From Hypoxylon rubiginosum (lineage: Eukaryota > Ascomycota > Sordariomycetes > Xylariales > Hypoxylaceae): a stretch of 64,000 bases of DNA. The translations under genes were made by a program, and so were the position numbers. Positions 23,501-34,592 of the stretch are shown piece by piece. The stretch lies in contig CADCXA010000024.1 of the NCBI GenBank assembly GCA_902806565.1, positions 992,001 through 1,056,000 on the forward strand, in the 5' to 3' direction. The notes below the pieces were generated by a model. That model was not told the origin of the DNA, made no database searches, and saw only the letters and a program-made list of their open reading frames with translations. Every line of letters begins with the position of its first letter. Position 1 is the first letter of the stretch.

Positions 23501-26256
23501 GTAATGCTTCTCCCGACCTTCCGACTCTTCAGCCGACCAGCAGCCAGAATAGCGACGTACCTAGGAATACCCCGCCACAGTCCAGCATGAAGCCTCCTCC
23601 GATGGCCCTCTTCGACCCTGATGATACCAACCGTAGGTTCGTGGGTACGCCTGACTATCTCGCCCCTGAAACGATCAAAGGTGCGCGTCAAGACGAGACT
23701 AGCGATTGGTGGTCCGTCGGTTGTATTATGTTCGAATTTCTCTATGGCTATCCTCCGTTTCATGCTACCCAGGCGGACCAAGTATTCGAAAACATACTTA
23801 CTCGTAAGATCATGTGGCCTGAAGAACCGGATGATGTTTCGCCCGATGCGAAGGATCTTATCAACAAACTACTTTGTATCGATCCCCAGCAAAGACTCGG
23901 TGCTAATCGTGAGGAGAAATATGCATCCGGCGGACTAGAGATTAGAAACCATTCTTGGTTTGCGGATATGAACTGGGATTCTCTTCTTCAAGACGACGCC
24001 CAGTTCGTTCCCCAGCCGGAGAATCCCGAGGACACAGAGTACTTCGACGCTCGTGGCGCCACTCTCCAGTCCTTCACTGAGGAGATGGAAGACCAAATGT
24101 CACCCCCGTCCGTTGCCGCCACTCCAGATTACCCTGATCGTCCGCATGACGCTCTTTCGCGCGTTCGTTCGCAAGTTCAGGTCAACCAGATTAAACGGGG
24201 CCTGATGCCGCTACACATACCTCCCCATATCCGAGATCTAAAGAGTCGACGACTTAGTGAGCCGGTGGCTTCGGATGATTTCGGAACATTCGCTTTCAAG
24301 AACCTAACGGTTCTCGACAAGGCTAACAAGGACGTCATTCAGCAGCTGAAAGCTCAAGCAATGGCCGCACAGAACAGGTCTGGATTGAGTCCAGGCGGCA
24401 ACAACCCTACATCTCCGGCTCCTCTGCTTGAGGGGAGTCCCATTCTATCTATGCCGGTGCAGCGCAATCTATCTAATGCTAAGGCCGCAGCGTCCCAGCG
24501 ACCAGCATCGCCATCCGCAGTCAGCCATTCCAACTCATCTCCTAGTCGTGCTTCGCAGCCGTCCTCACCCTTACTTGTGTCTTTTCACGCGGGCCCGGGC
24601 GCCGAAGGCCGCAGGAAAGCTTCAAGCAATGCTTCTAGTCTTTCGCAACAATCCGTATCTGGCTCCTTGCAGCCGGGAAACTTTTTCGATGTGCCTCGAA
24701 CCACACCTAGTCTCCAAAAATCGGTGAGCGCGGCTGCTGCATCTCCCGTGAAAGGCAAGGGTGCGCCACCTCCGCTACCACTCTCCCCTCAGAAAGCAAT
24801 AGGGACTCCGAGACAAGCTAGTGGCTCTTCAACCCGATCACGATCTTTGACAGTAGGCTCCCAAGAAGGTAGTCCTGTGGCGGCTGATCTGCTAGCCCAC
24901 CACCGCAATCGTCGCAGCCAAGTTTTCGACATGTCTCCGTCGTCGTCGGACAACGAGGGCGAGAGGGCAAATGCTCTCCTCAAAGTACAGCGACGCCGTC
25001 AATCCTCTCGCCGGATGTCAGCTATTGTGCTTGATAGCCCATCTTTCCGTTCTTTAGATGTTTTAATTTGCGAAGACCATCCAGTCTCGCGAATGGTCAT
25101 GGAAAAGCTACTTGAAAAGCTTCGATGCCGTACCATCTCAGCATCAACTGGATCCGATGCAGTCCGATACGCCCTGAGCGAAATCAAATTTGATATCATT
25201 TTTACGGAATTCAAATTACCCGAGATAAGCGGATCCGATGTTGCTCGTATGGTTCGTGAAGTCAAGAACGTCAATGCCCATACACCGATCGTTGCAATAA
25301 CTGCCTACCTGAAGGAGCTGCAAGCGCCTCATTACTTTGACTCTCTTATCGAGAAGCCTATAAGTTCGTCTAAACTTGTCGAGGTTCTTTCCAATCTGTG
25401 CCAGTGGAAACCGGCTTCTCCTGGGCAAAGCCAGGTGGCGCCGATTCCAATTCCCCATCCCATCTCCGGCGTGAAGCTGCATCACTCCCGTTTGGAAGAT
25501 AGTCCTACCTCGGGGTCGTCCATGTTCGCTCCCCCGGGGAGCAGTAGCTTCAGGGGCTCAAGTAGAGAGGATTCTATCAGTTCGAGCTTATTTGGAGACT
25601 CCGAGTCTGCAACCACTGATGAGATACCTGTGGTAATCAGTCGCAAAGCTACGGGAGAATGGGCAGAGGAGTCTGGCCTCGGGATCAGCAATGAAGAAGC
25701 AGTTGTGAGTCCTGGGGGAGCGTCGAAGATGCCTATCCCTCTTATTTCTCAGCAGTCAGCTCCAGCCCAAATGGACCAACCTAGGATGCCCGTTCCTCAG
25801 CGTTCTCTGGAGAAGCTACGTTCGAGGCGTGAACAGCTTGAAAAGCGTCGTCTCGAGGGAAATGACTCGGCGGACGACGAAGACGATGAGCTCGGCACGC
25901 ACCGAGATCGTGGTTTCCGTAACAAACCACCGCCCCCAAGTTCGAAGCTTGGGATAGAAATGATGAGGGCGAATAGTCATGATAGTGTCGCCATCTCATC
26001 TGATACCACACCCGAACCTGTAACTCAGGTAGTGACTCCGGCGAATGAGGCCTCAGTATCACCACTTTCGGGGCCGTTTAGGGCTTCCCTGCAGACGCCG
26101 CCGGAGGCTTTGACGCTTGATCTGAACGCCGTTCAGGAAAGCGCTGACAGGACGCCGCGACCAAGCACTATAATAGAAGAAGAAATCCCTGAGGAGCCGA
26201 CGCCGCGGCCGGCTATGAAGCATTCCGAGACGGTTCCTCGAATGAACCGACAATGA
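20488..26256 (+). CDS. rim15: Rim15-type PAS / AGC kinase / receiver protein
   Basis: Two exons, 20488-20985 and 21037-26256; 1905 residues. Start ATG has good context (CAACAATGG). Domains in order: a PAS domain (about residues 45-130, LNVIVDLNLDGTIRWVSPSW), a Cys/His cluster CRICERQIPPWWFEKH, a long Ser-rich disordered region, an AGC-family kinase (about 711-1137) with KGAFGSVY, the AIKV Lys, HRDLKPDN and DFGLSR, an insertion of roughly 150 residues before FVGTPDYLAPE, and a receiver-like domain (about 1507-1621). The insertion between DFG and the activation segment is the hallmark of Rim15/Cek1/Ppk18. Rim15 works downstream of TORC1, PKA and Sch9 and drives quiescence by phosphorylating endosulfines that inhibit PP2A-B55. 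The receiver lacks the usual phospho-acceptor Asp (see findings). Confidence 0.95.
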
Positions 26257-27527
26257 CACGCAAATTTGAGATTGGATTGCACCTGTCACCGCTGATAGAC
26301 TATTCTATCGCACTACAATCGTTTTTTTTCTAACTTTCTCCCACAGCATGGCGTTCACTGGATTGGCGTGTTGTGTATGCATTGTATTTCTTTTGTCAGG
26401 AACGGACAGCAATGGAGTTCAAGGACTTGCTGTGGAAATGGATATTGGAGGTGGCCAAAAGATGCCCCTGCCAGAAATAGGGCGGATTAGCTGTCGCATT
26501 TACACCTTTTTGGGGGGGCTTCTTCTTCGTGTCGTCGTATTACCCCCTGTATGTGCGAGTCTACCGGAAGAGTTGGTCTTTTTTTGGTATTTCCAATCTT
26601 GGTACACAAAATCAGCCCACCCCCATTTCTTTCCTTTATTCTGGCCACCCCATGTACCAGTATGAGAAAAAAGGGCTATCGCAAAAACTGTTACTAGCTA
26701 AAGACTGTTATCTTGGTAACTAAAAAAAAAGAAGATAAAAATAGGATTCAGATCTTTCCCCCAAATCACATTTCCTCCTGGCCAAGGGGGTTTTAAGGGA
26801 GTGTTGGTACCTCATTGGAGGATAAATGGACAATTGTAAACTTTTTTCCCAACCTGCATTGCGTATTCTGGCTCCGTAGGGAATTCCTGTGCCGTTTTGT
26901 ATTTTCGTCAATTGGCTACCGTAGCTAAAATGGCATTGTGGAAGCCTTGTGTTAGTTATGTCCTTAGCCATATGTGTATGTGTATAGGGCCATTCGCCAT
27001 ACTTCGAAGCCCGAAGTCATTGGGAGATGTACATTATAGCGCCTGTTTAAGGTGGTTTGTTTTACGGGCATAGTCCAAGGGGTACCTAGGAGAGTTATTA
27101 CGTTCATGAATGAAGAGTCCTTTTAGACGAGACAGTATGAGAGCCTTAGATTAGCTGCTTCTATCGCATACTTGTGTCCAGAAGCTTACCAAGGCACATA
27201 GCTACTTAACTTCCAACAATATCACGGGTATCATGTGCAGTAACGTCGTTAGATTCCATTTCCTCTAATTGTGCTCGAAAGAATTTTCCTATGTATGTAC
27301 AGATATGATGAATAGCAACGCAATGCCTTGTATACCCTAACCCGAAGATGCATATGTATGTATTTCCATATAGTCTCGCGACCATAAAATGCTGCTGAAA
27401 ACGCCTTGTCTTTTCGTGTTATCGTGTGCATGCATGCTTCGTAAAAAAACAAAACCTTGACGATTGATGCGTGGAAAGTTCTATTGGGGAAGGAAGAAAG
27501 AAAGAAAGAAAAGAAAAGAAAAATATT
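26257..27527. other. convergent 3' region
   Basis: About 1.27 kb between the tails of the Rim15-like gene (+) and a HET gene (-). AT-richer, with poly-T and poly-A runs; likely 3' UTRs. No gene seen. Confidence 0.5.
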
Positions 27528-29489
27528 CTACTTTTCTAGTAGAGCGGGAGGCCAGGGGAACAAGACGTCGCGCTGCGGCTGGCCCTCGAAGAAGCAGAGC
27601 CCGTTGAGCCAGCGCCGGATGTAGAGCCTCGGGGGCGCGCGCTCCGAGAACTCGGCGTCGACCTCGAGCGACACGTGCTTGTAGGTGTCGCCCGGCGGCG
27701 CCTCGCTCCGGGCCGCCACCGCCGCCGGCCGCACGCACGTGAAGGCGAAGCTCGGGACGCTCTCGTCCCAGCCGTCGTCCTTGTCGCCGACGAACACGGC
27801 ACGGTAGGCCGCGTCTTCCCCCCGGTACTTGGGGTGTACGAGGCGCCCTAGCCGGAGGGTCTTGCCCTCCATGAGGGCCTCCTCCACCTCGTCCGTCATC
27901 CACCGGCGCCACCCCCAGCGGCGGGGCCGCGGGGTATTTCCGGGAGTCGCAGAATACTCGCGAGACCACCCGAGCAGGCGGGTGGAGAGATCCTGGTCGG
28001 AGTCTTTGTAGTAGAGGTCCGTCGCGAGCATGTCGAGGGGCAGCAGCGTGTTGTACTTGTCCAGCTTCAGCGGCTTGCGGCGTATCACCTTGCCCAGCTT
28101 CCAGAGGTGGCCGCCCGTCAGCGTGCCCTCCGCCCGCAGCCTGGGCTCGACGAAGCGGCAGCTCTTGATGAAGGTGAGCCCTTCGTCGATCGGCGGCCGG
28201 AAGCTGCGAAGCGACTGCCGAGAGAGGTACTCGTGGATCTTGTCGTCGAGCGTTCCCCGGTTGGGCCTGTCTCGGCCGTTGTCTATGATCTCGCCGTTTA
28301 AAAGGTAGAGCGCGAGGATCGACAAGCTGAGGCTGGTGCCGTCGCTGTTGAGCGAGTTCGTGTCGAGACGAATGCCGTACCCGCAACAGTTGGCCATTAT
28401 AGCCAGCCGGTCGGATTCCAGCGTGATCCCCCTAGAAAGAACATCCGAAATGATGTTGGGAGACATGGAGCGGGATATAGAATAGAGACTCGACGGCGAG
28501 CCTTCTCTCAGGAGGATGTTGTATTTTGCGGCTGCCTTGAGGATCCTATCACAGACGTCTCTGGCCTCTGGCTTCTTCTTCCGATACATGAGGCAGAATT
28601 CCGTAGCCCGTCCCTTAAATTCCATGGAGTCTATACAAACCTCGCCTTCCACGTCACCGAGAAGGAACAGTCCCGCGTCGTCGGCCGCGATTTGTTTGCT
28701 TACTTCTAGGCTTCGACAATGCGGGATAAGCAACGTCATGCGATAAGACGCTCTGTAATCTTCTTGGAATGTCCAGGCTCTCGTCCACCATAAGTTGGAC
28801 GTGATGTCATCTAGCAGAATCAGCGTCGCGGCCTCGTCTTCCGCGCTAATCTGGCCGCACATGATATCGGTAAGCAGATCGAGTTCCTCTACTGTTTCGA
28901 TCTCGCGCGTAAGGAGGGCTATTGGCTTCTTGCTTAGACTGTACACTAGGTGCATGCTCTGGATGGCTGCTTCCTGCTCCGCCTCGTCCTCTTGGTCTAC
29001 GCATTCACGGTCGATCCAGATATTATTGCAGCCCACGTGGGCGGCGTAATTGAGCACCCGGTTCCATACCACGTCCCTCACATCGCTAGCCATCGGCGGC
29101 TCGCCAGTCCTGCGCGACTCGATGAGGTACCGCCCCACCGCTTCCTCATCGGCCTCTTCTTCTTGCTCCGAGGCCTGCCAGGTGTACGAAACAGCAATAT
29201 AGTCCCTTCCACCCTCGGCATCGGTGACGGGATCCAGATACCTTCTCCTCAGCAGCTCGGAGGAACCCACTGCTACGCTGCCCCCCGACACACGTCTCCG
29301 CTTGACGCTGGGCTCCTCGTTGTCCTGGGCCAAGTAGAGACATTCGAGAGACTTGAGCCAGTTCTCCCTGGTAACTGCATGTTTCTCGATGTCGAGCACG
29401 GACTCGACGATGGAAGCGGAGTGCTCGTCCCGGATCTGGCTGAGCGGCAGCGAGGTGTCTTTGACGACGCTACCGCCGTTCTTGGACAT
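27528..29489 (-). CDS. HET-domain protein
   Basis: Single exon, 653 residues. The HET domain begins at about residue 97 with YIAVSYTWQ, followed by NIWIDRECVDQED (159-170) and WWTRAWTFQEDY near 275. The first block lacks the usual W-G-D, reading W-Q-A, and an acidic insertion EQEEEADEE follows it. The region after 300 contains no second domain that I recognise. It is strongly GC-rich toward its 3' end, which is why other frames are open there. Family role is programmed reaction to non-self fusion; specificity unknown. Confidence 0.87.
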   Translation of the reverse strand: MSKNGGSVVKDTSLPLSQIRDEHSASIVESVLDIEKHAVTRENWLKSLECLYLAQDNEEPSVKRRRVSGGSVAVGSSELLRRRYLDPVTDAEGGRDYIAVSYTWQASEQEEEADEEAVGRYLIESRRTGEPPMASDVRDVVWNRVLNYAAHVGCNNIWIDRECVDQEDEAEQEAAIQSMHLVYSLSKKPIALLTREIETVEELDLLTDIMCGQISAEDEAATLILLDDITSNLWWTRAWTFQEDYRASYRMTLLIPHCRSLEVSKQIAADDAGLFLLGDVEGEVCIDSMEFKGRATEFCLMYRKKKPEARDVCDRILKAAAKYNILLREGSPSSLYSISRSMSPNIISDVLSRGITLESDRLAIMANCCGYGIRLDTNSLNSDGTSLSLSILALYLLNGEIIDNGRDRPNRGTLDDKIHEYLSRQSLRSFRPPIDEGLTFIKSCRFVEPRLRAEGTLTGGHLWKLGKVIRRKPLKLDKYNTLLPLDMLATDLYYKDSDQDLSTRLLGWSREYSATPGNTPRPRRWGWRRWMTDEVEEALMEGKTLRLGRLVHPKYRGEDAAYRAVFVGDKDDGWDESVPSFAFTCVRPAAVAARSEAPPGDTYKHVSLEVDAEFSERAPPRLYIRRWLNGLCFFEGQPQRDVLFPWPPALLEK

Positions 29490-31800
29490 GCTCGGCGGAC
29501 CGTCCTAGCCAGCCACCTGACGCCGAGATGATGGGACCAATGGCTAAAAGGGAATTAACACATGTACGTGCACACGAACAGGAATATGCGAAAAACGTGA
29601 CCATTCATTCATTCATGAATATACGGGCATGACCACCACCAAACGACATATGGAAATTTAGGAATTTAGGGATTTTGTCCCCAAATATTCTGCCGTTTCA
29701 AAACGAGATTTCAATTGCGCTAATGCCGGCTCGGGTGGGACGCAAACGCAAGGACTAACATACATCAGGCTAGTGCTCCTTTTACCGCCTGCTGTGTTCA
29801 GTGTTAGTGGATGCGGGTGCTATAAGTGCTATATATAGCAGTGCTAGGGATGCGCCATAAGCCGCAGCCGTTCTCAGCTGGTCATAAGGTACGAGTGCAA
29901 ACAAGAATTGAGACAGTTAATTTAGACTATTCGTCTGAATACCTCCTTTTCGAAATCCACAAATGTTAGATGATAGATTGTGGCCGATCCGTGGCTGTCT
30001 AGTACATAACCACCTGAAATATAAGACGAGATAAAGTTAGCTACCGCCTTTGATGTTTCAGCCAAACTATGAGCAGCTTTGAAACGCTTCCTTGGGTAAC
30101 CTGAATTGATATCTTGCATAGGTAGGTACGCTTGACTGAGGCCATAATTCGTTGAGAAACATCCATTGTAATATGCCTGGCAGTAGAATGGAGAGCGAGC
30201 CGGTCGGTAACTCGGTAGTTCGGTAGTTCGTTCTATAGATACCACGTCCTCATTATAACAGACAAGTCGTCGGTTTATTGGTAGGCGACAATGTGCTCCA
30301 AAGGACGGCTATGATCTGCTCTTCAGCCTTATTTCTTCGATCAGTGCTCTCGGCAATTCTATATACTAGAATAGCTCAATAGGACGCACGTAACATTACC
30401 ATGCTACGTCGTAGTTGCAAAAAAATAGACTATATAGCCTAGCCCATTGGTGGATATATTGCTGGCTTCCCCAACATAACGTGTGCCGTGTTCGAGATCT
30501 CCGCACCTGTTTATAGGAGGAATCTAGATGAATATTGTTCGAAGGGGAAGAGGTTGATAGTTTGAACATATCTAGGTAGATGGGCGTCAAGACTGGACTA
30601 CCTAAGGAGAAGTGTGTTAATGAGTTCGGGTCCGAATTTAGAATGTTTGCGATATTATTTCGACTTCCCCCTTGGGACCTTGTTCCCGAGTCTCAACCAC
30701 CAAACAGCAAATCAAACTCGACATAATTAATCAAACAATCCCTCTCTTACGCGTAAGTCAAAATCAACGTCCCATTTGCAACATTAGAAAAAATAAAAAT
30801 AAAACCGTTTGGGCTAGGTATTTAATCATAAAAGAGTCGATCTCTATACGCGGCCAGTGAGTTATCTCTATGCCCCCCACGTGTTGACTTGGTTTGTGTG
30901 ACATCTCACATTCTCGGGCGGGAAGTGCGGGTTCGTGCGTCTGTAAAGATCAAGTCTAGCCTGTTCTGGACCTGAGGGTCCGTTACAGGTTATGTGAAGT
31001 CCGTAATTAATTTGAGGGGTTAATGCAGATTGCGTCCGTGCAGCCGTGTTACTGTTGCATGCCATCTAGTGGGGCTGAGCCGCTCGGTCGGGTCGTGACC
31101 TAGACATCTGCATGCAGTTAGCATACCCGAACGTACATTAGGTAGCGTATTACGTATTTATAGAATTCCGTAGGAATAAGGGCTGATTGAATGTTGAGAG
31201 GTAGATACTTAAGAATAGCTACGATAGTTGTCTTATAAACAGGTAGGTAGGAGTATTTTGATATTCTACCTTTTTATCGCGTATGGATATTGGATAAAGA
31301 CGACAGACTTCTTATCCGAGGCAGGTTACTCCTGAACATATCTGATGATGGTTTCATGTCTCTATTTTGGAATCAGACTTTGATGGTCTTTCTCTCTCTC
31401 TTTTATACCAATTCCTCACATCGAGCTTCCGCTTCGACCTTCAATATTCAAGACCGGCATACTTGATTCTTGGATAGGCTGACGGCATAGGCTCTAGGAA
31501 GAGGGGATCGAGATGGCAGATCGAGATATGGAGGATGTTCTTTCGTCTTAAAGTTTCGAAAGCAGAGAAATTCGAGAAGCTCCCCTATATAAGTCTCGTC
31601 AACTCACAGGCAAGCAGAAGCTTCGGAACGCTATACTGTACGGCTTTCCTAAGTTATATTTGCGGTTCTGTCCCTGGTCATTATGCAGCGATTGAGAACA
31701 CCTGTACACGAACAAGAGCGCGCTAAATAAACTGGCTCGTCCTGTAAGTAGTGTCATGACCATCGTCGACAACCATCGTAGGTACTGGCCATGAATAGTT
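29490..31800. other. gene-poor region
   Basis: About 2.3 kb. A minus-strand ORF at 29922-30245 (107 codons) has protein-like composition but no family I know. Otherwise no coding, RNA or repeat signal. Confidence 0.4.
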
Positions 31801-32083
31801 CCTGCTCTCGAAGCAATCGAAATCTATGAGCTAGATTTCGAGAACAAGTTCGACCAGCTAAATCTCTATCAAAGACTTCGCACGCGCGAATCGGACGCAG
31901 CTTGGAATAAACTTTGGGTCCGAAAGCCTTGTTTACCTTAATACCTCTCGAAATTGATATGCTCGCACCTCAGACGAAGCTATCATGGTTCCTGCAGAAA
32001 CACCTTGGTGAGCTGAATAGGACATATAGTATAGACTCGATTCATCAAAGTCGAATCTTAGTACGGAGACGGCTAGACTCCTG
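31801..32083 (+). pseudogene. decayed UstYa-like (DUF3328) gene
   Basis: The frame from 31801 reads VPALEAIEIYELDFENKF, then LYQRLRTRESDAAWNKLW, which matches the conserved UstYa/DUF3328 layout where a Y-x(n)-E-x-D-x-A-W block precedes the HxxHC motif. The frame ends in a stop after KPCLP and resumes in another frame as IPLEIDMLAPQTK. A degraded second motif reads IHQSRILVRRRLD where family members have an H-Q-L-H-C-like block; the histidine-cysteine pair is lost. UstYa-family proteins catalyse oxidative cyclisation in ribosomal peptide and other fungal metabolite pathways. With stops, a frame change and motif loss, I read it as a relic. Confidence 0.45.
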
Positions 32084-32114
32084 AGAAGCTTCAAGGTTTG
32101 TGTAACAAAAGCTT

Positions 32115-32193
32115 GCGTTACCGTGGCTGTAACCGTGACCGTGACCGTGGCTGTTACCAGTTACCGTTGATGTTGACGTTACTGTCGCTGTTA
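32115..32193. repeat. degenerate GTNACC-type short repeat
   Basis: About 80 bases built from irregular copies of GTTACCGTGGC, GTAACCGTGACC and GTTGACGTTAC. No gene assigned to it. Confidence 0.5.
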
Positions 32194-33057
32194 AAAGAGT
32201 CGGTTTACATGCATTTATATGCACCCTAAGATCTACGCTCATTACTAGGCTGATCTAGAATAGCAGGATAAGGTACAGATGTGGTCTAGTGTCTCGGTAG
32301 AATTAAAATTGATGTATTACAATGCTACCGTTGTGCCCCTTATCTCATGGCTTATGCGGCCATGACCAACGACCCCAGTATTAATTCTAACAGGTCCCCG
32401 AAATCCACCAATCGCATGTCTTACTAACCACATCCCACTCTGGCCAATCAAAGGTCCACTATATGGCGTTTGGCAACACAGCCCCGGCATCTCAAAAGGG
32501 CAGTGTTAAACGTTTTGTACTACATAGTACACAAGAATCGGATTATCCCGTTTGATAGACGTAACGGATGGGTAGTGGGGGTGCCTTAGGTGACTTGGGT
32601 GACTTGAAAAATAAAGGGGGCCAATGCTTTGTGTACCTGAATTGTTCCTGCTCAAAATTCAAATTAAATACTCATGCTAACAAGCAGAACAGGCTAGCTG
32701 ATACGCGTATCATACAGTTTATTACCCTTTTAGGGAGTGCAACCGTACTTAGGTACTTATCCAGTGCATATTTTTATCTCTCCGAAAGATTACCGTGTTT
32801 CTACCTATCAGCGCGCGACCCAGTTAGTCGATCAGCAATTTAGCAATTTGTCCAATTTGCAAAATTCCACCCCTGAGAATTGTGCAATCTCTCCCTCTCC
32901 TGTTCCATAACAACTAACCGTCGTCCACCCTTCCTCTCTCTTCCAAGGACGACTGATTGATCTTTTTTTCCCTTAGTCCAGAAAACTCTTCCGTCCCAGA
33001 GTCGATCTTTTTCCTCTGCACCGCTCCTTTTTCCCAACCCTTTTCGCTTCACCCACG
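32194..33057. other. promoter region of the TPT-family transporter
   Basis: About 860 bases ending at the transporter start. Contains a CCAAT motif at about 32436-32440 and a pyrimidine-rich leader (32880-33055) as is usual before highly expressed fungal genes. No other gene seen. Confidence 0.5.
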
Positions 33058-34592
33058 ATGGCTGCTCAGGACAAAGATGCGCGGACGCTCGAGAGCGGAG
33101 GGGCTACTGGACCGACGCCCTTGACCGCCCGGATCCATCCCGCATTCTTCATTGTGTAAGAAGATGCAAGCTGTGATGAATTGAGGACTTCAATGCTAAC
33201 GAGAAGGCTAGTTTGTGGATTGCGATGAGCTCGAGCGTCATTCTCTTCAACAAGTGGGTGCTGGCTTCGGCGCATTTTGGTAGGTTGACACGTCTCTAAG
33301 AAAAATCACCTTTTGCGCGACAATTTGCTGACTTGAACTGAAACAGACTTCCGTGAGTTGAACCCTCGATTTACTATTCGGTGGCATTGTTCGACGGCCC
33401 GACTAACAACGACCCAGCGCTGTTCTTGACGACATGGCACATGGTCTTCGCGACCTGTATGACACAGGTGTTGGCGCGAACCACCTCCGTTCTCGACTCG
33501 CGACACGCTGTTCCTATGGACACGCCTACCTACATGCAAGTTGCCCGCGAATGGCGCTTTGGAGGAGCTATGCTGACCAGCACACAGTAAGGCAATTGTG
33601 CCCATTGGTTGCGTCTTCAGCTTGAGCTTGATCTTTGGCAACTTGGCCTACCTCTACCTCAGTGTGTCGTTCATCCAGATGCTCAAGGTGAGCCCTCCTT
33701 TCTAAGCGCGAATATACCGCAAGTCTGACAATATCTATTAGGCGACGAACGTGGCTGCGACTCTCCTTGCTACTTGGTTCTTCGGCATGGCTGCTCCTGA
33801 CAGCAAGAAGATGCTGAACGTATTGGTGATTGTCGTTGGTATCGTCATCTCCTCGTTCGGAGAGCTAAAGTTCGATCTTATCGGCTTTCTATGTATGTGC
33901 TCTCCCTTGCAATTTAACCATGCGCGCAAACAGCTAACCTTTGTTTACAGTCCAGGTCAGCGGCATTATCGCCGAGGCTGTGCGTCTCGTCATGGTCCAG
34001 CGTCTGCTGTCCGGTGATTTCAAGATGGACCCCCTTGTTTCCGTCTACTACTACGCCCCAGCTTGTGCTGCTATCAACGCTGTCTTCACACTGTTCTTTG
34101 AGATTCCCCGTATGTCTATGGACGACATCTGGAACTTGGGTATCTTCATTCTACTTGCCAACGCCTTTATCGCCTTCTTGTTGAACGTCTCTGTCGTGCT
34201 TCTGGTATGATCTCCACCATCAATTGACCACTTCTTTGTGCTAACTCTAGTAGATCGGTAAAACATCCGCAGTTGTCTTGACTCTGTCTGGTGTCTTGAA
34301 GGATATCCTTCTAGTCATCTCGTCCCTGGTCATCTTCGGCGACCCGGTCACTGGCCAGCAATACCTCGGATACTCGATTGCATTGGGCGGCCTTGTCTAC
34401 TACAAGCTCGGTGCCGAGAAGTTACAATCCGTAGCTGCTGATGCTCGGCTCTACCTCACCCAAGGTCGTGGAAACTTGCCGTCTAAGCTTGTTCAGGGTG
34501 TCATCTACGTTGGTTTGGCTCTCGTTGTTCTAGCCATTCTTGGATACTGGCGAGGCGCAAACGTGGCCTCATTGACCACTCCGGGAGTCTAA
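33058..34592 (+). CDS. TPT/nucleotide-sugar transporter family membrane protein
   Basis: Eight exons: 33058-33155, 33212-33279, 33347-33352, 33418-33535, 33588-33687, 33742-33892, 33951-34204, 34254-34592; 377 residues, every phase closing. Exon 3 is only six bases (ACTTCC) and supplies most of D-F-P in SAHFDFPLFLTTWHM. Intron 4 is GC-AG: its donor reads GCAAGT, and the nearby GT donor would create a stop. About ten hydrophobic segments are visible. Family blocks include SSVILFNKWVL, AIVPIGCVFSLSLIFGNLAY, VSFIQMLKATN and IGKTSAVVLTLSGVLKD, as in plant triose-phosphate translocators and Golgi nucleotide-sugar carriers (EamA/TPT fold). Golgi or ER exchange of a sugar nucleotide is the likely role; the substrate cannot be read from sequence. 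Confidence 0.9.

Noticed and set aside
27481..28386. 301-codon open frame on the minus strand inside the HET gene
   Set aside because: Arg/Pro/Gly-rich shadow of a GC-rich coding region; the HET frame on the same strand has all the domain motifs.
29922..30245. 107-codon minus-strand ORF
   Set aside because: No recognisable domain, no splice partners; cannot be supported as a gene.
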